Both the position numbers and the translations under genes were made by a program. A model generated the notes under the pieces. The model had not been told where the DNA came from, made no database searches, and saw nothing but the letters and a program-made list of their open reading frames with translations. From Deltaproteobacteria bacterium (GTDB taxonomy: Bacteria > Myxococcota_A > UBA9160 > SZUA-336), in the NCBI GenBank assembly GCA_029261925.1, contig JAJDAJ010000091.1:62001-126000 (forward strand): a stretch of DNA of 64,000 nucleotides. Direction: 5' to 3'. Positions 36,901 through 44,636 of this stretch are shown piece by piece (positions within the stretch are counted from its first letter, which is position 1; each line of letters begins with the position of its first letter).

Positions 36901-39351
36901 GTGCAGCAGCGTCGCGTCGTCGAGGTGGCGGTGCCGCTCCCCGTCGACGAGCCGCTGAGCTACGCCCTCGACGCCGCGGGTGCGGCGAGGATCGCGTGCG
37001 GAATGCGCGTGCTCGTACCCTGCGGCGGGCGCCGCGTCACCGGCGTGGTCGTGCGCGTGCGGGACGCGCGACCCGACGACGGCGAGCTGCGCGGCGTGGG
37101 GCGCGTGATCGACGAGACGCCCGCGCTGCCGGGCCGGCTGGTCGAGGTGATCCTCGAGGCCGCGCGCGAGGCGCTCTGTCCGCCCGGGATCGCGCTGGCC
37201 GCGGCGCTCCCCGCCGGCGCCTCGCCGCGCCCGATCCGCCGCCTTGCGCTCACCGATGCCGGCCGTCGCGCGCTCGAGCGCGGCGAGGCCCGGGGCCGTG
37301 CCGCCGAGCTGCTGGCCGCGCTGCTCGCGCGCTCGCTTGCGGAGTCGACGGTGCGCCAGCGCTTCTCCGACCTGGCGGGGGCGCTCGAGCGGCTGATCCG
37401 GGTGGGCTGGCTGGCGCGCAGCAGCGCCGACGAGCGCGCCAGCGTGCGCGAGAAGACGCGGCGCGTGTACCGCCTCGCCGGCGACGTCGACCTCGAGGCC
37501 GCGCGGGCCGCGCACGCACGCGCTCCGCGCCGGCTGGAGCTGCTCGAGCGGCTCGCACGTGAGCCGGCGGCCCTGCCCGCCAGCGCGCCCCTGCGCGCGC
37601 TGCTGGACGCCGGCCTGGTGAGCTTCTCCGACGAGCCCGTCGTGCGCGGCGGTCCGGGCGCGCCGATGACCGACGCCGGGGCGCCGCCGCGGCTCACGGC
37701 CCACCAGGCCGCGGCGGTCGAGGCGCTCGGGCAGGCGATCCGCAGCCGCAGTGGCCAGTCGTTCCTGCTCTACGGGGTGACGGGCAGCGGCAAGACGGAG
37801 GTCTACCTGCGCGCGGCGAAGATCGCCCTGGACGCCGGCCGCGGCGTGATCGCCCTGGTCCCGGAGATCTCGCTCACGCACCAGGTCGTCGATCGCTTCC
37901 GCGCGCGCTTCGGTGATCGCGTCGCCGTGCTGCACAGCGGACTCTCGCAAGGGGAGCGCTACGACCAGTGGCGGCGTCTGCGCAGTGGCGAGGTGCCGAT
38001 CGCGATCGGCGCGCGCTCGGCGATCTTCGCGCCGATCGAGGACCCGGGCCTGATCGTGGTCGACGAGGAGCACGACACCGCCTACAAGAGCGGCGACGCG
38101 TTCCGCTACCACGCCCGCGAGGTCGCGATGGCGCGCGCCCGTGCCTCGGGGGGCGCGCTGGTCATGGGCAGCGCCACGCCCGACGTCGAGACCGCGTGGC
38201 GCACGGGCCAGGGCGAGATCGGGCGCCTGGTGCTTCCCGAGCGCGTCGCCGACCGGCCCCTGCCGGAGGTCGAGATCGTCGACATGGACGCCGAGCGCCG
38301 GCGGCGCGGCCGCCGCTCGGTGATCTCGACCAGTCTGCGGCGGGCGCTGGCCGAGACCATCGCGGCCGGGCAGCAGGCGCTGCTGCTGCTCAACCGGCGC
38401 GGCTTCGCCACGCTCGCCTGCTGCTTTGCCTGCGGCCACGCGATCCGCTGCACGCACTGTGACATCTCGCTGGTCTACCACAGCACGGCCGCGGGTCGGA
38501 GCGGACGCCGCCGCCCCGACGACCCCCTGGAGGGTGAGCTGCGCTGCCACTACTGCGGTCATGCGCAGCGCCCGAGCGTCGAGTGCCCGGGCTGCGGCAG
38601 CACCGAGGGCGGGCTGCTGGGCTTCGGCACCGAGCGTCTGGCCGAGGACGTGGGCTCCATGTTCCCGCACGCGCGCGTCGGCCGGCTCGATCGCGACACC
38701 TCGGCGCGCAAGGGCGCCCAGCGCGAGATCCTCGCGGCCTTTCATCGCGGCGAGCTCGACGTGCTGGTCGGTACGCAGATGATCGCCAAGGGTCACGACG
38801 TGCCCAACGTGACCCTGGTGGGCGTGGTCGCGGCCGACCTGGGGCTGCACTTTCCGGACTTCCGCTCGGGCGAGCGCACGTTCCAGCTCCTGACGCAGGT
38901 CGCGGGTCGCGCGGGGCGCGGCGTCCAGCCCGGGCGGGTGGTGGTGCAGACCTTCCTGCCGGACCACTACGCCATCGCGCTGGCCCGGACGCACGACTTC
39001 CCCAGCTTCTACCGCGAGGAGCTGCGCCGCCGCGAGCCCCACGGGTACCCGCCCTTCCGCTCGCTGGTGCACGCGCTGCTGGTCGGGCGCGAGGAGCAGG
39101 CGGTCGAGGCCGCGGCGCACGAGCTGGTGCGCCTGTCGAAGGACGCCGGCGCCGATGCGCAGGGCGTGAGCATCCTGGGGCCCGCCCCGGCGCCACTCTC
39201 GCGCATCCGCGACGAGTTCCGCTGGCAGCTGCTGCTGCTCGGGGAGCGCTCGCGGGTGCGCGCGCTGGCGCGCGAGGTCGGCCGCGCGGCGCGCGGGAAG
39301 CTCCCGGGCGTGCGCCTCCGGCTGGATGCCAGCCCGCTCCAAATGCTATGA
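36901..39351 (+). CDS. priA: Primosomal protein N' (replication restart helicase)
   Basis: An 816-residue PriA with an N-terminal 3'-DNA-binding domain (VAVPLPVDEPLSYALD), Walker A GVTGSGKTEVYL near 291, DEEHDTAYKSG (DEEH box), and a zinc-binding region of eight Cys (CCFACGHAIRCTHCD, then CHYCGHAQRPSVECPGCG), followed by GTERLAEDV and QMIAKGHDVPNVTLV helicase motifs. It remodels stalled forks for primosome loading. GTG at 36901 is the start, 7 nt after a TAGAAA hexamer. It opens the run priA-def-fmt-rsmB-rpe. Confidence 0.96.
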   Translation: MQQRRVVEVAVPLPVDEPLSYALDAAGAARIACGMRVLVPCGGRRVTGVVVRVRDARPDDGELRGVGRVIDETPALPGRLVEVILEAAREALCPPGIALAAALPAGASPRPIRRLALTDAGRRALERGEARGRAAELLAALLARSLAESTVRQRFSDLAGALERLIRVGWLARSSADERASVREKTRRVYRLAGDVDLEAARAAHARAPRRLELLERLAREPAALPASAPLRALLDAGLVSFSDEPVVRGGPGAPMTDAGAPPRLTAHQAAAVEALGQAIRSRSGQSFLLYGVTGSGKTEVYLRAAKIALDAGRGVIALVPEISLTHQVVDRFRARFGDRVAVLHSGLSQGERYDQWRRLRSGEVPIAIGARSAIFAPIEDPGLIVVDEEHDTAYKSGDAFRYHAREVAMARARASGGALVMGSATPDVETAWRTGQGEIGRLVLPERVADRPLPEVEIVDMDAERRRRGRRSVISTSLRRALAETIAAGQQALLLLNRRGFATLACCFACGHAIRCTHCDISLVYHSTAAGRSGRRRPDDPLEGELRCHYCGHAQRPSVECPGCGSTEGGLLGFGTERLAEDVGSMFPHARVGRLDRDTSARKGAQREILAAFHRGELDVLVGTQMIAKGHDVPNVTLVGVVAADLGLHFPDFRSGERTFQLLTQVAGRAGRGVQPGRVVVQTFLPDHYAIALARTHDFPSFYREELRRREPHGYPPFRSLVHALLVGREEQAVEAAAHELVRLSKDAGADAQGVSILGPAPAPLSRIRDEFRWQLLLLGERSRVRALAREVGRAARGKLPGVRLRLDASPLQML

Positions 39352-39358
39352 GTTGCGG

Positions 39359-39904
39359 ATGCTCCTGGAGGTGCTCCAGTTCCCCGATCCGCGCCTGCGC
39401 GAGGTCGCGCGCCCCGTCGTTCCGGAAGACGTGAACGACGAGCTGCGCAAGCTCGCGGACGACATGCTCGAGACCATGTACGACGAGCCGGGGATCGGGC
39501 TCGCAGCGACACAGGTCGGTGTGGGGCTGCGCCTGGTCGTGATGGATCTCGACTGGAGCGACGACGGCGAGCGCAACCCGCGGGTGCTGCTCAATCCCGA
39601 GATCGTCCGCGCCGAGGGCCGGGCCACCTCGCCCGCCGAGGGCTGCCTGTCGGTTCCGGACTTCAACGCCGACGTTCCCCGCGCCGAGCGGGTGATCGTG
39701 CGCGCGCGCTCGCTGGACTGGGAGGAGCTCGACTTCGACGCCACCGAGCTCGAGTCCTTCTGCTTCCAGCACGAGATCGACCACCTCGACGGCAAGCTCT
39801 TCATCGATCGCATCAGCCGGCTCAAGCGGGACCTGTACATCCGGCGCCGCAAGAAGCAGCTCCGGGTCGAGGCCCGCGAGAGCAGCACGCCCTCGACGTA
39901 CTGA
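39359..39904 (+). CDS. def: Peptide deformylase
   Basis: A 181-residue type I deformylase with all three motifs: GIGLAATQVG, EGCLSVP (metal-binding Cys) and HEIDHLDG (two His and catalytic Glu). It removes the formyl group from new proteins and is followed after 1 nt by fmt, which adds it. The ORF track starts at 39326 within priA; the ATG at 39359, 7 nt after the priA stop, is chosen because MLLEVLQFPDPRLREVA is the standard N terminus. Confidence 0.96.
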   Translation: MLLEVLQFPDPRLREVARPVVPEDVNDELRKLADDMLETMYDEPGIGLAATQVGVGLRLVVMDLDWSDDGERNPRVLLNPEIVRAEGRATSPAEGCLSVPDFNADVPRAERVIVRARSLDWEELDFDATELESFCFQHEIDHLDGKLFIDRISRLKRDLYIRRRKKQLRVEARESSTPSTY

Positions 39905-39905
39905 C

Positions 39906-40850
39906 GTGGCCGGGCTGCGGCTGCTCTACCTCGGTACCCCGGAGTTCGCGGTGCCCGCGCTCCGGGCGCTCGCGGCCTCGCGCCACGAGATCGTCGGCGT
40001 GATCTCGCAGCCCGACCGGCCCCGCGGGCGCGGCCGGCGCCTGGCCCCGACCCCCGTGCGCAGCGCCGCCGAGGAGCTCGGCATCGACGTGCTCCAGCCC
40101 GAGAAGGTCGGCAGCGAGCAGGCGCGCGCCTGGATGGAGGCGCTGCGCCCCGACCTGGGCGTGGTGGTGGCCTTCGGCCAGTTCGTACCCCGGAAGGTGC
40201 GCGAGCTGCCGCCCCACCGGATGATCAATGGTCACGCCAGCCTGCTGCCCCGCTGGCGCGGCGCCGCGCCGATCGAGTGGGCGATCGCCGGGGGCGATGC
40301 GCGCACGGGGATCTCGGTGATGCGGCTCGAGAAGGAGATGGACGCCGGCGACGTCTGCCTGGTGCGCCCGACGCGGATCGGTGCGGACGAGACGGCTGGC
40401 GAGCTCGCGGCGCGCCTGGCGCCGCTGGCCGGCGAGGCGCTCGTCGAGGCGACCGACGCGATCGCCGACGGTACCGCGCGCTTCCTGCCCCAGGATCCCG
40501 CCGGCGTCACCCTCGCTCCGAAGATCGACCGCGAGTTCGCGCGACTCGACTGGACGGCTTCGTGCGAGCGCGTGTACGCGCGCATCCGCGCCGCGACGCC
40601 GCGGCCCGGCGCCGACGTGACGCTCGAGCGTGCCAGCACCCGCCTGCGCATCGTGGAGTGCCGCCCCTGCGTGGAAACGCCGCCGGGCCCCCCCGGTGCG
40701 GTCCGGGCCGACGCGGGCCGGATGCGGGTCGCCGCGTCCGACGGCTGGATCGAGCTGCGGCGCGTGCAGGCGCCGGGCCGGCGCCCCGTGGGCGCGGCCG
40801 AGTACCTGCGCGGTGCTCCCCTCGAACAGGACGAGCGGGTGGCCCCGTGA
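39906..40850 (+). CDS. fmt: Methionyl-tRNA formyltransferase
   Basis: A 314-residue enzyme with GTPEFAVPALRAL at the N terminus, the formyl-THF and catalytic region HASLLPRWRGAAPIEWAI and GDARTGISVMRLEKEMDAGD, and a C-terminal OB-like tRNA-binding domain. It formylates initiator Met-tRNA using 10-formyl-THF. GTG at 39906 starts 1 nt after the def stop; the stop overlaps the rsmB start by GTGA. Confidence 0.96.
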   Translation: MAGLRLLYLGTPEFAVPALRALAASRHEIVGVISQPDRPRGRGRRLAPTPVRSAAEELGIDVLQPEKVGSEQARAWMEALRPDLGVVVAFGQFVPRKVRELPPHRMINGHASLLPRWRGAAPIEWAIAGGDARTGISVMRLEKEMDAGDVCLVRPTRIGADETAGELAARLAPLAGEALVEATDAIADGTARFLPQDPAGVTLAPKIDREFARLDWTASCERVYARIRAATPRPGADVTLERASTRLRIVECRPCVETPPGPPGAVRADAGRMRVAASDGWIELRRVQAPGRRPVGAAEYLRGAPLEQDERVAP

Positions 40851-42193
40851 GCGCCAACGCCCGCGGCGTCGCCTGGGAGGTGCTGGAGCGCGTGGAGCGC
40901 GATCGCGCCTTCTCCGACCTGGCCCTGCACGCCGCGCTGCGAGATGGCGAGCTCGAGCGGCGCGATCGGGCCTTCGCGACGGAGCTCGTGTACGGCACGC
41001 TGCGCCTGCGCGGCCGGGTCGACGTGGCCCTGGCCCAGGTGCTGGACCGGCCGCTGGGCCGGCTCGAGCTGCGCCTGCGCCAGCTGCTCCGCCTCGGCGG
41101 CTACCAGCTGCTCGCGCTGCGCGACCTGCGTGCCGCCGCCGTCGTCGACGAGAGCGTGAAGCTTGCGCGCACGGGGGGGCTGGAGCGCGCGACGGGACTG
41201 GTGAACGCGGTGCTGCGCAGCCTGGCGCGCCGCGTGGAGCTCGACGACCTGGTCTACCCGTCGATGGCCGAGGACCCCGCCGCGCACCTCGAGCAGTGGT
41301 GCTCGCTGCCCGGCTGGCTGGCGGAGCGCTTCCTGACGCAGCTCGGGCCGGCCGAGGCGAAGGCGCTGGCCGACGTCTTCCTCGAGCCGCCGCCGCGCAC
41401 GCTGCGGGTGGCGGCGCGGTCCGACCGGGAGGCGCTGCGGGAGCGGCTCGGCGGCGAGCTCACGCGCCTTGCCCCGCACGGCCTGACGCACCTGCCCCGC
41501 GATCCGGTGCGCGATCCGGCCTTCGAGCGCGGCGAGATCTCGGTGCAGGACGAGGCGTCGCAGCTGGTGCCGCTGCTCCTGGGCGCGGGCGAGGGCGACA
41601 CGGTCGTGGACTGCTGCGCGGCCCCCGGCTCGAAGACCGCGCAGATCGCCGAGATCGTCGGCCCGCGCGGCGAGGTGATCGCCCTGGAGCTCCACGCCTC
41701 GCGGCTGGGCCTGATCCACCGCAGCCTGGCGCGAACGGGCTGGCGCAACGCGCGCGTGCTGCAGCGCGACGTGCGCCGCGGCTTCGATCTCCAGGGCCGG
41801 GCGCGTTATTCGCGCGTCCTCGTCGACGCGCCGTGTACCGGCCTGGGCACGCTGCGCCGGAATCCCGACGCTCGCTGGCGCCTGCGACCGGACGACGTCG
41901 CGCGCTGTGCGGAAACCGGGCTGTCGATCCTGGAGTCGGCGGCCCGCTACGTCGAGCCGGGCGGGGTGCTCGTGTACAGCGTGTGCACCTTCACGCCCGA
42001 GGAGACCGATCAGCTGATCGAGCGCTTCCTCGAGAGCCACGCTGGATTTCGCATCGACGATCCGCGACCGTATCTGCCCGGCGACGCCGCCAAGCTGGTG
42101 GACGACGGCGGCGCCGTCCGGACCTGGCCGCACCGGGACGGCTGCGACGCCTTCTTCGCAGTCCGCATGCTGGCACCGGAGAAGAACCGATGA
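40847..42193 (+). CDS. rsmB: 16S rRNA (cytosine-C5)-methyltransferase RsmB
   Basis: A 448-residue protein: N-terminal NusB-like domain (FSDLALHAALRDGELERRDR, LRQLLRLGGYQLLAL) and C-terminal SAM-dependent RNA m5C methyltransferase domain (VVDCCAAPGSKTAQIAE, DAPCTGLGTLRRNPDARWR with the first catalytic-region Cys, and YSVCTFTPEET with the nucleophile Cys). It modifies C967 of 16S rRNA. The true start is the GTG at 40847, not the ORF track start at 40277. Its stop overlaps rpe by ATGA. Confidence 0.95.
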   Translation: MSANARGVAWEVLERVERDRAFSDLALHAALRDGELERRDRAFATELVYGTLRLRGRVDVALAQVLDRPLGRLELRLRQLLRLGGYQLLALRDLRAAAVVDESVKLARTGGLERATGLVNAVLRSLARRVELDDLVYPSMAEDPAAHLEQWCSLPGWLAERFLTQLGPAEAKALADVFLEPPPRTLRVAARSDREALRERLGGELTRLAPHGLTHLPRDPVRDPAFERGEISVQDEASQLVPLLLGAGEGDTVVDCCAAPGSKTAQIAEIVGPRGEVIALELHASRLGLIHRSLARTGWRNARVLQRDVRRGFDLQGRARYSRVLVDAPCTGLGTLRRNPDARWRLRPDDVARCAETGLSILESAARYVEPGGVLVYSVCTFTPEETDQLIERFLESHAGFRIDDPRPYLPGDAAKLVDDGGAVRTWPHRDGCDAFFAVRMLAPEKNR

Positions 42194-42858
42194 GTCGCTT
42201 CCGCATCGCGCCCTCGATCCTGTCCGCCGACTTCGGCCGGCTCGCGGAGGAGGTGCGTGCGGCCGGCGAGGCCGGCGCGGACTGCATCCACCTCGACGTG
42301 ATGGACGGACACTTCGTGCCCAACCTCACGATCGGCCCCGACGTCGTGGCGGCGGTGACCGCGGCGACGTCGCTGCCCCGCGACGTGCACCTGATGGTCT
42401 CGCGGCCCGACGACCTGCTCGACGCGTTCGTCGAGGCCGGCGCGACGACGCTCGGCGTGCACGTCGAGGCCTGTCACCATCTGCACCGGACGCTCCAGCG
42501 GATTCGCGACGCCGGCGTGCGCGCCAGTGTGACGCTGAACCCGGCCACTCCGGCGGCGTCGATCGAGCACGTCCTGCCGCTGGTGGACCAGGTGCTGGTG
42601 ATGACCGTCAACCCGGGCTTCGGGGGCCAGGCGTTCATCCCCGAGGTCATGCCCAAGCTGCGCCAGGTCCGCTCGCTCGTCGACAAGAGCGGACGCGCGA
42701 TCGACGTGCAGGTCGACGGGGGCGTCGGGCTCGAGACGATCGAGGAGGTCGCGCTGCACGGCGCGAACGTGTTCGTGATGGGCAGCGCCTTCTTCCGCGC
42801 TGACGACTACGCGGACTTCGTGCGCCGCATCCGCGCGCGCCTCCAGCCCTACGAGTAG
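42190..42858 (+). CDS. rpe: Ribulose-phosphate 3-epimerase
   Basis: A 222-residue TIM-barrel epimerase: IAPSILSADFGRLAEEV, CIHLDVMDGHFVPNLTIGPD, VHLMVSRPDDLLDAF, VMTVNPGFGGQAFIP and VDGGVGLETIEE are textbook Rpe motifs with metal-binding His and Asp. It interconverts ribulose-5-P and xylulose-5-P in the pentose phosphate pathway. The ATG overlaps the rsmB stop. The gene ends the priA-to-rpe cluster; a tRNA gene on the other strand follows. Confidence 0.97.
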   Translation: MSRFRIAPSILSADFGRLAEEVRAAGEAGADCIHLDVMDGHFVPNLTIGPDVVAAVTAATSLPRDVHLMVSRPDDLLDAFVEAGATTLGVHVEACHHLHRTLQRIRDAGVRASVTLNPATPAASIEHVLPLVDQVLVMTVNPGFGGQAFIPEVMPKLRQVRSLVDKSGRAIDVQVDGGVGLETIEEVALHGANVFVMGSAFFRADDYADFVRRIRARLQPYE

Positions 42859-42877
42859 GCGGGTCGGCCGCGACGGG

Positions 42878-42953
42878 TGGTGGGGCGGCCCGGACTCGAA
42901 CCGGGATCCAACGGCTTATGAGGCCGCTGCACTGACCTTTGTGCTACCGCCCC
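42878..42953 (-). tRNA. tRNA with CAU anticodon (elongator Met, or Ile2)
   Basis: The minus strand folds as a full 76-nt tRNA with encoded CCA. Acceptor GGGGCGG pairs with CCGCCCC, D stem GCAC/GTGC with GG in the loop, anticodon stem GCGGC/GCCGT, anticodon loop CTCATAA (CAT), a 5-nt variable loop and T stem CCCGG/CCGGG with TTCGAGT. The G1-C72 pair and the absence of three G-C pairs in the anticodon stem rule out initiator tRNA. Whether it is elongator Met or lysidine-modified Ile2 cannot be decided by eye. Confidence 0.95.
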
Positions 42954-42959
42954 GCGCCG

Positions 42960-42965
42960 AGGATA
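42960..42965 (-). promoter_or_regulatory. -10 element of the tRNA gene (TATCCT)
   Basis: TATCCT on the minus strand ends 6 nt before the first base of the tRNA, the right distance for transcription to begin at or next to the mature 5' end. Confidence 0.5.
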
Positions 42966-43011
42966 GGCCGGAAGCTGGCGACGCGCCCGGCGCCTGATAC
43001 CTTCGGCCAGC

Positions 43012-44091
43012 GTGGGGGAGCAAGCGCACCCGCCGGTGCCGGCGGCGTCGGGGAGCTTTCCGCCGGCGGCGGCCTGGTGGAGTGACGCCCGGGGAGAGCT
43101 GATCGCGCTCTCGCCGCGCTGGGAGCAGCTCACCGGACGCAGCGTCGAGAAGGAGTGTGGCGGCGGCTGGCTGGCGCACGTGCCGCCCGACGACGTGCGC
43201 CGCTGGCACGAGGCGCGCAGCGCCGCCGTCCGCGCCGGCCGCGAGCTGCGCGTCGACCTGCGCGTTCGCGCGCGCGAGGGGGGCTGGCTCTGGCTGCGCA
43301 TGCACGGCCTTCCCGAGCAGGACGGTGCGGGAATGCTGACCGGCTTCGTGGGCTCGGCCACCGACGTGAGCGACCTGCGGCGCATGCAGGACGAGCTGAT
43401 CGGCGAGGTCCGGCGCCTCGCGCGCGCGGATCGCGAGCTGGATCAGCTCGTGCACGTCGGCGTTCACGATCTGCAGGCGCCGCTGCGCAACCTCGACTAC
43501 CTGCTCTCGGAGCTGGCCGCGGGCGAGCTCGACCCCGCGGCGGTGAAGCCGCTGAGGCGCCTGACGCGCTCGGCGCTCGACATCGCCGGCAACGTGCTCG
43601 ACTTCGCGCGCGTCGGGCGCCAGGAGCCCAGTGCCGAGCCGGTCGACGCGCGTCGCTCGCTGGACTGGGCGCTCGCGCACCTGGCGCCGGCCATCGAGCG
43701 CGCCCGGGCGTCGGTGGTGATCCGGCCGCTGCCGCGCGTCTATGCCGACCCCATCCACCTGGGCCGGATCTTCCAGAACCTGGTGAGCAACGCGCTGCGC
43801 TACGCCGGCGACGCGCCACCCCACGTGGAGATCTCCGCCTCGCGCGACGCGGACCAGGTGGTCTTTCGCGTCTCCGATCGTGGCGTCGGGGTGCCGCCTG
43901 ACCAGCGCGAGGAGGTCTTCGGCCTGTTCTCGCGCCTGCCCGGCGATCAGGACGTGCCCGGCACCGGCGCGGGCCTGGCGATCTGCCGCAAGCTCGTCGA
44001 GCTGCACGGCGGACGGATCTGGATCGAGCCGACGTCCGGACCCGGTGCGTCGTTCCTGTTCACCCTGCTGGCGATCGACGACGCGAGCTGA
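43012..44091 (+). CDS. Soluble PAS-domain sensor histidine kinase
   Basis: A 359-residue cytosolic kinase: PAS domain about 20-125 (WWSDARGELIALSPRWEQLTG ... GFVGSATDVSDLRRMQDEL, the PAC ending), HisKA with H152 in LVHVGVHDLQAPLRNL, and HATPase (FQNLVSNALRYA, DRGVGVP, GTGAGLAIC). No membrane segment and no receiver. The HisKA type resembles phytochrome-like and light or oxygen kinases, but the ligand is unknown. No response regulator is adjacent, so it is an orphan kinase. It lies close to, and converges with, the His-rich protein and exopolysaccharide operon; a link is speculative. Confidence 0.9.
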   Translation: MGEQAHPPVPAASGSFPPAAAWWSDARGELIALSPRWEQLTGRSVEKECGGGWLAHVPPDDVRRWHEARSAAVRAGRELRVDLRVRAREGGWLWLRMHGLPEQDGAGMLTGFVGSATDVSDLRRMQDELIGEVRRLARADRELDQLVHVGVHDLQAPLRNLDYLLSELAAGELDPAAVKPLRRLTRSALDIAGNVLDFARVGRQEPSAEPVDARRSLDWALAHLAPAIERARASVVIRPLPRVYADPIHLGRIFQNLVSNALRYAGDAPPHVEISASRDADQVVFRVSDRGVGVPPDQREEVFGLFSRLPGDQDVPGTGAGLAICRKLVELHGGRIWIEPTSGPGASFLFTLLAIDDAS

Positions 44092-44098
44092 GCCCGGC

Positions 44099-44132
44099 TG
44101 CGCGAGCCCGGCCCGGGGGCCGGGCCCGCGCA
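44099..44132. terminator. Strong GC hairpin between convergent genes
   Basis: TGCGCG and GCCCGGCC pair with GGCCGGGC and CGCGCA, 14 bp in all with one internal mismatch and a CGGG loop, 7 nt after the kinase stop. It lies between convergent genes and could terminate both, but has no T-tract on either side. Confidence 0.5.
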
Positions 44133-44148
44133 GGGAGAGCGGGCGGAC

Positions 44149-44541
44149 CTAGTGGTCGCAGCCGTGCCCGCGGCCATGGCCGCGATGGTGACGCTTGTGC
44201 CGGTAGTGATGCCGGTCGTGGCGGTAGTAATCGCGCTTGTGCCGGTAGTGATGCCGGTCGCCGCGATCGTAGTCATCGTAGTACCGCGCGCCGTGGCGGT
44301 AGTACGTGCGGTGATGGATCGGTCGCTGGTAGCCGTGACCGTATCCGCCGCCGCCGAGGAGCACCTCGGCGAGGATGTGGCGTCCGATCCCGAACGCCTC
44401 GTGCGCCGCCACGCGGCCCAGCTCGTCCTTGAAGCCGTTCTCGAAGTGGTCGCCGCCCGCGCGCGCGGCAGAGGGCGCCACGAGCGCCAGCCCGAGGCCC
44501 GCCGCGGCCACCAGCAGCAGTCCGCGCATCCGGATTCGCAT
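44149..44541 (-). CDS. Secreted His/Tyr/Arg-rich repeat protein
   Basis: A 130-residue protein with a signal peptide (MRIRMRGLLLVAAAGLGLAL, cleavage near ARA), a short helical region, a GGGGYGHGY turn and then a C-terminal half made of His, Tyr, Arg and Asp with two copies of DRHHYRHK at 14-residue spacing. It ends HGRGHGCDH. Such a tail could bind metal ions or acidic polymer. A perfect AAGGAGG ribosome binding site and the signal peptide support this strand over the hydrophobic ORF on the other strand. It sits next to the end of the exopolysaccharide operon. Function unknown. Confidence 0.75.
   Translation of the reverse strand: MRIRMRGLLLVAAAGLGLALVAPSAARAGGDHFENGFKDELGRVAAHEAFGIGRHILAEVLLGGGGYGHGYQRPIHHRTYYRHGARYYDDYDRGDRHHYRHKRDYYRHDRHHYRHKRHHRGHGRGHGCDH
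44193..44260. repeat. Tandem DNA repeat in the His-rich gene
   Basis: An identical 26-bp sequence occurs at 44193-44218 and 44235-44260 (period 42 bp, 14 codons), encoding the repeated DRHHYRHK motif. The exact DNA identity suggests a recent duplication. Confidence 0.85.
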
Positions 44542-44594
44542 GAGATCCTCCTTGCCCTGGGCCCGCAGACACGGGGCCCCTCACCCCTGTCCCC

Positions 44595-44622
44595 TGGCGT
44601 TTCATACCCCCATGAAACGCCA
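44595..44622. repeat. Perfect 11-bp inverted repeat downstream of the exopolysaccharide operon
   Basis: TGGCGTTTCAT and ATGAAACGCCA flank a 6-nt ACCCCC spacer. It lies 15 nt after the stop of the glycosidase-like gene and about 55 nt before the start of the His-rich gene (both minus strand). It could be the operon terminator hairpin (no T-tract) or an operator for the His-rich gene. The A/T content in a GC-rich background argues for selection. Confidence 0.6.
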
Positions 44623-44636
44623 CGATCGGCGTGAAA

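Noticed and set aside
42897-43385. 178-aa minus-strand ORF covering the tRNA
   Set aside because: It includes the tRNA sequence and runs antisense to the histidine kinase; no coding evidence.
44193-44260. CRISPR-like array
   Set aside because: Only two repeat copies, in frame with a 14-residue protein repeat and without unique spacers; an internal gene duplication.
44152-44634. 160-aa plus-strand ORF rich in Val and Ala
   Set aside because: It is the complement of the His/Tyr codons of the secreted protein. The minus-strand gene has AAGGAGG and a signal peptide; the plus-strand ORF has neither.
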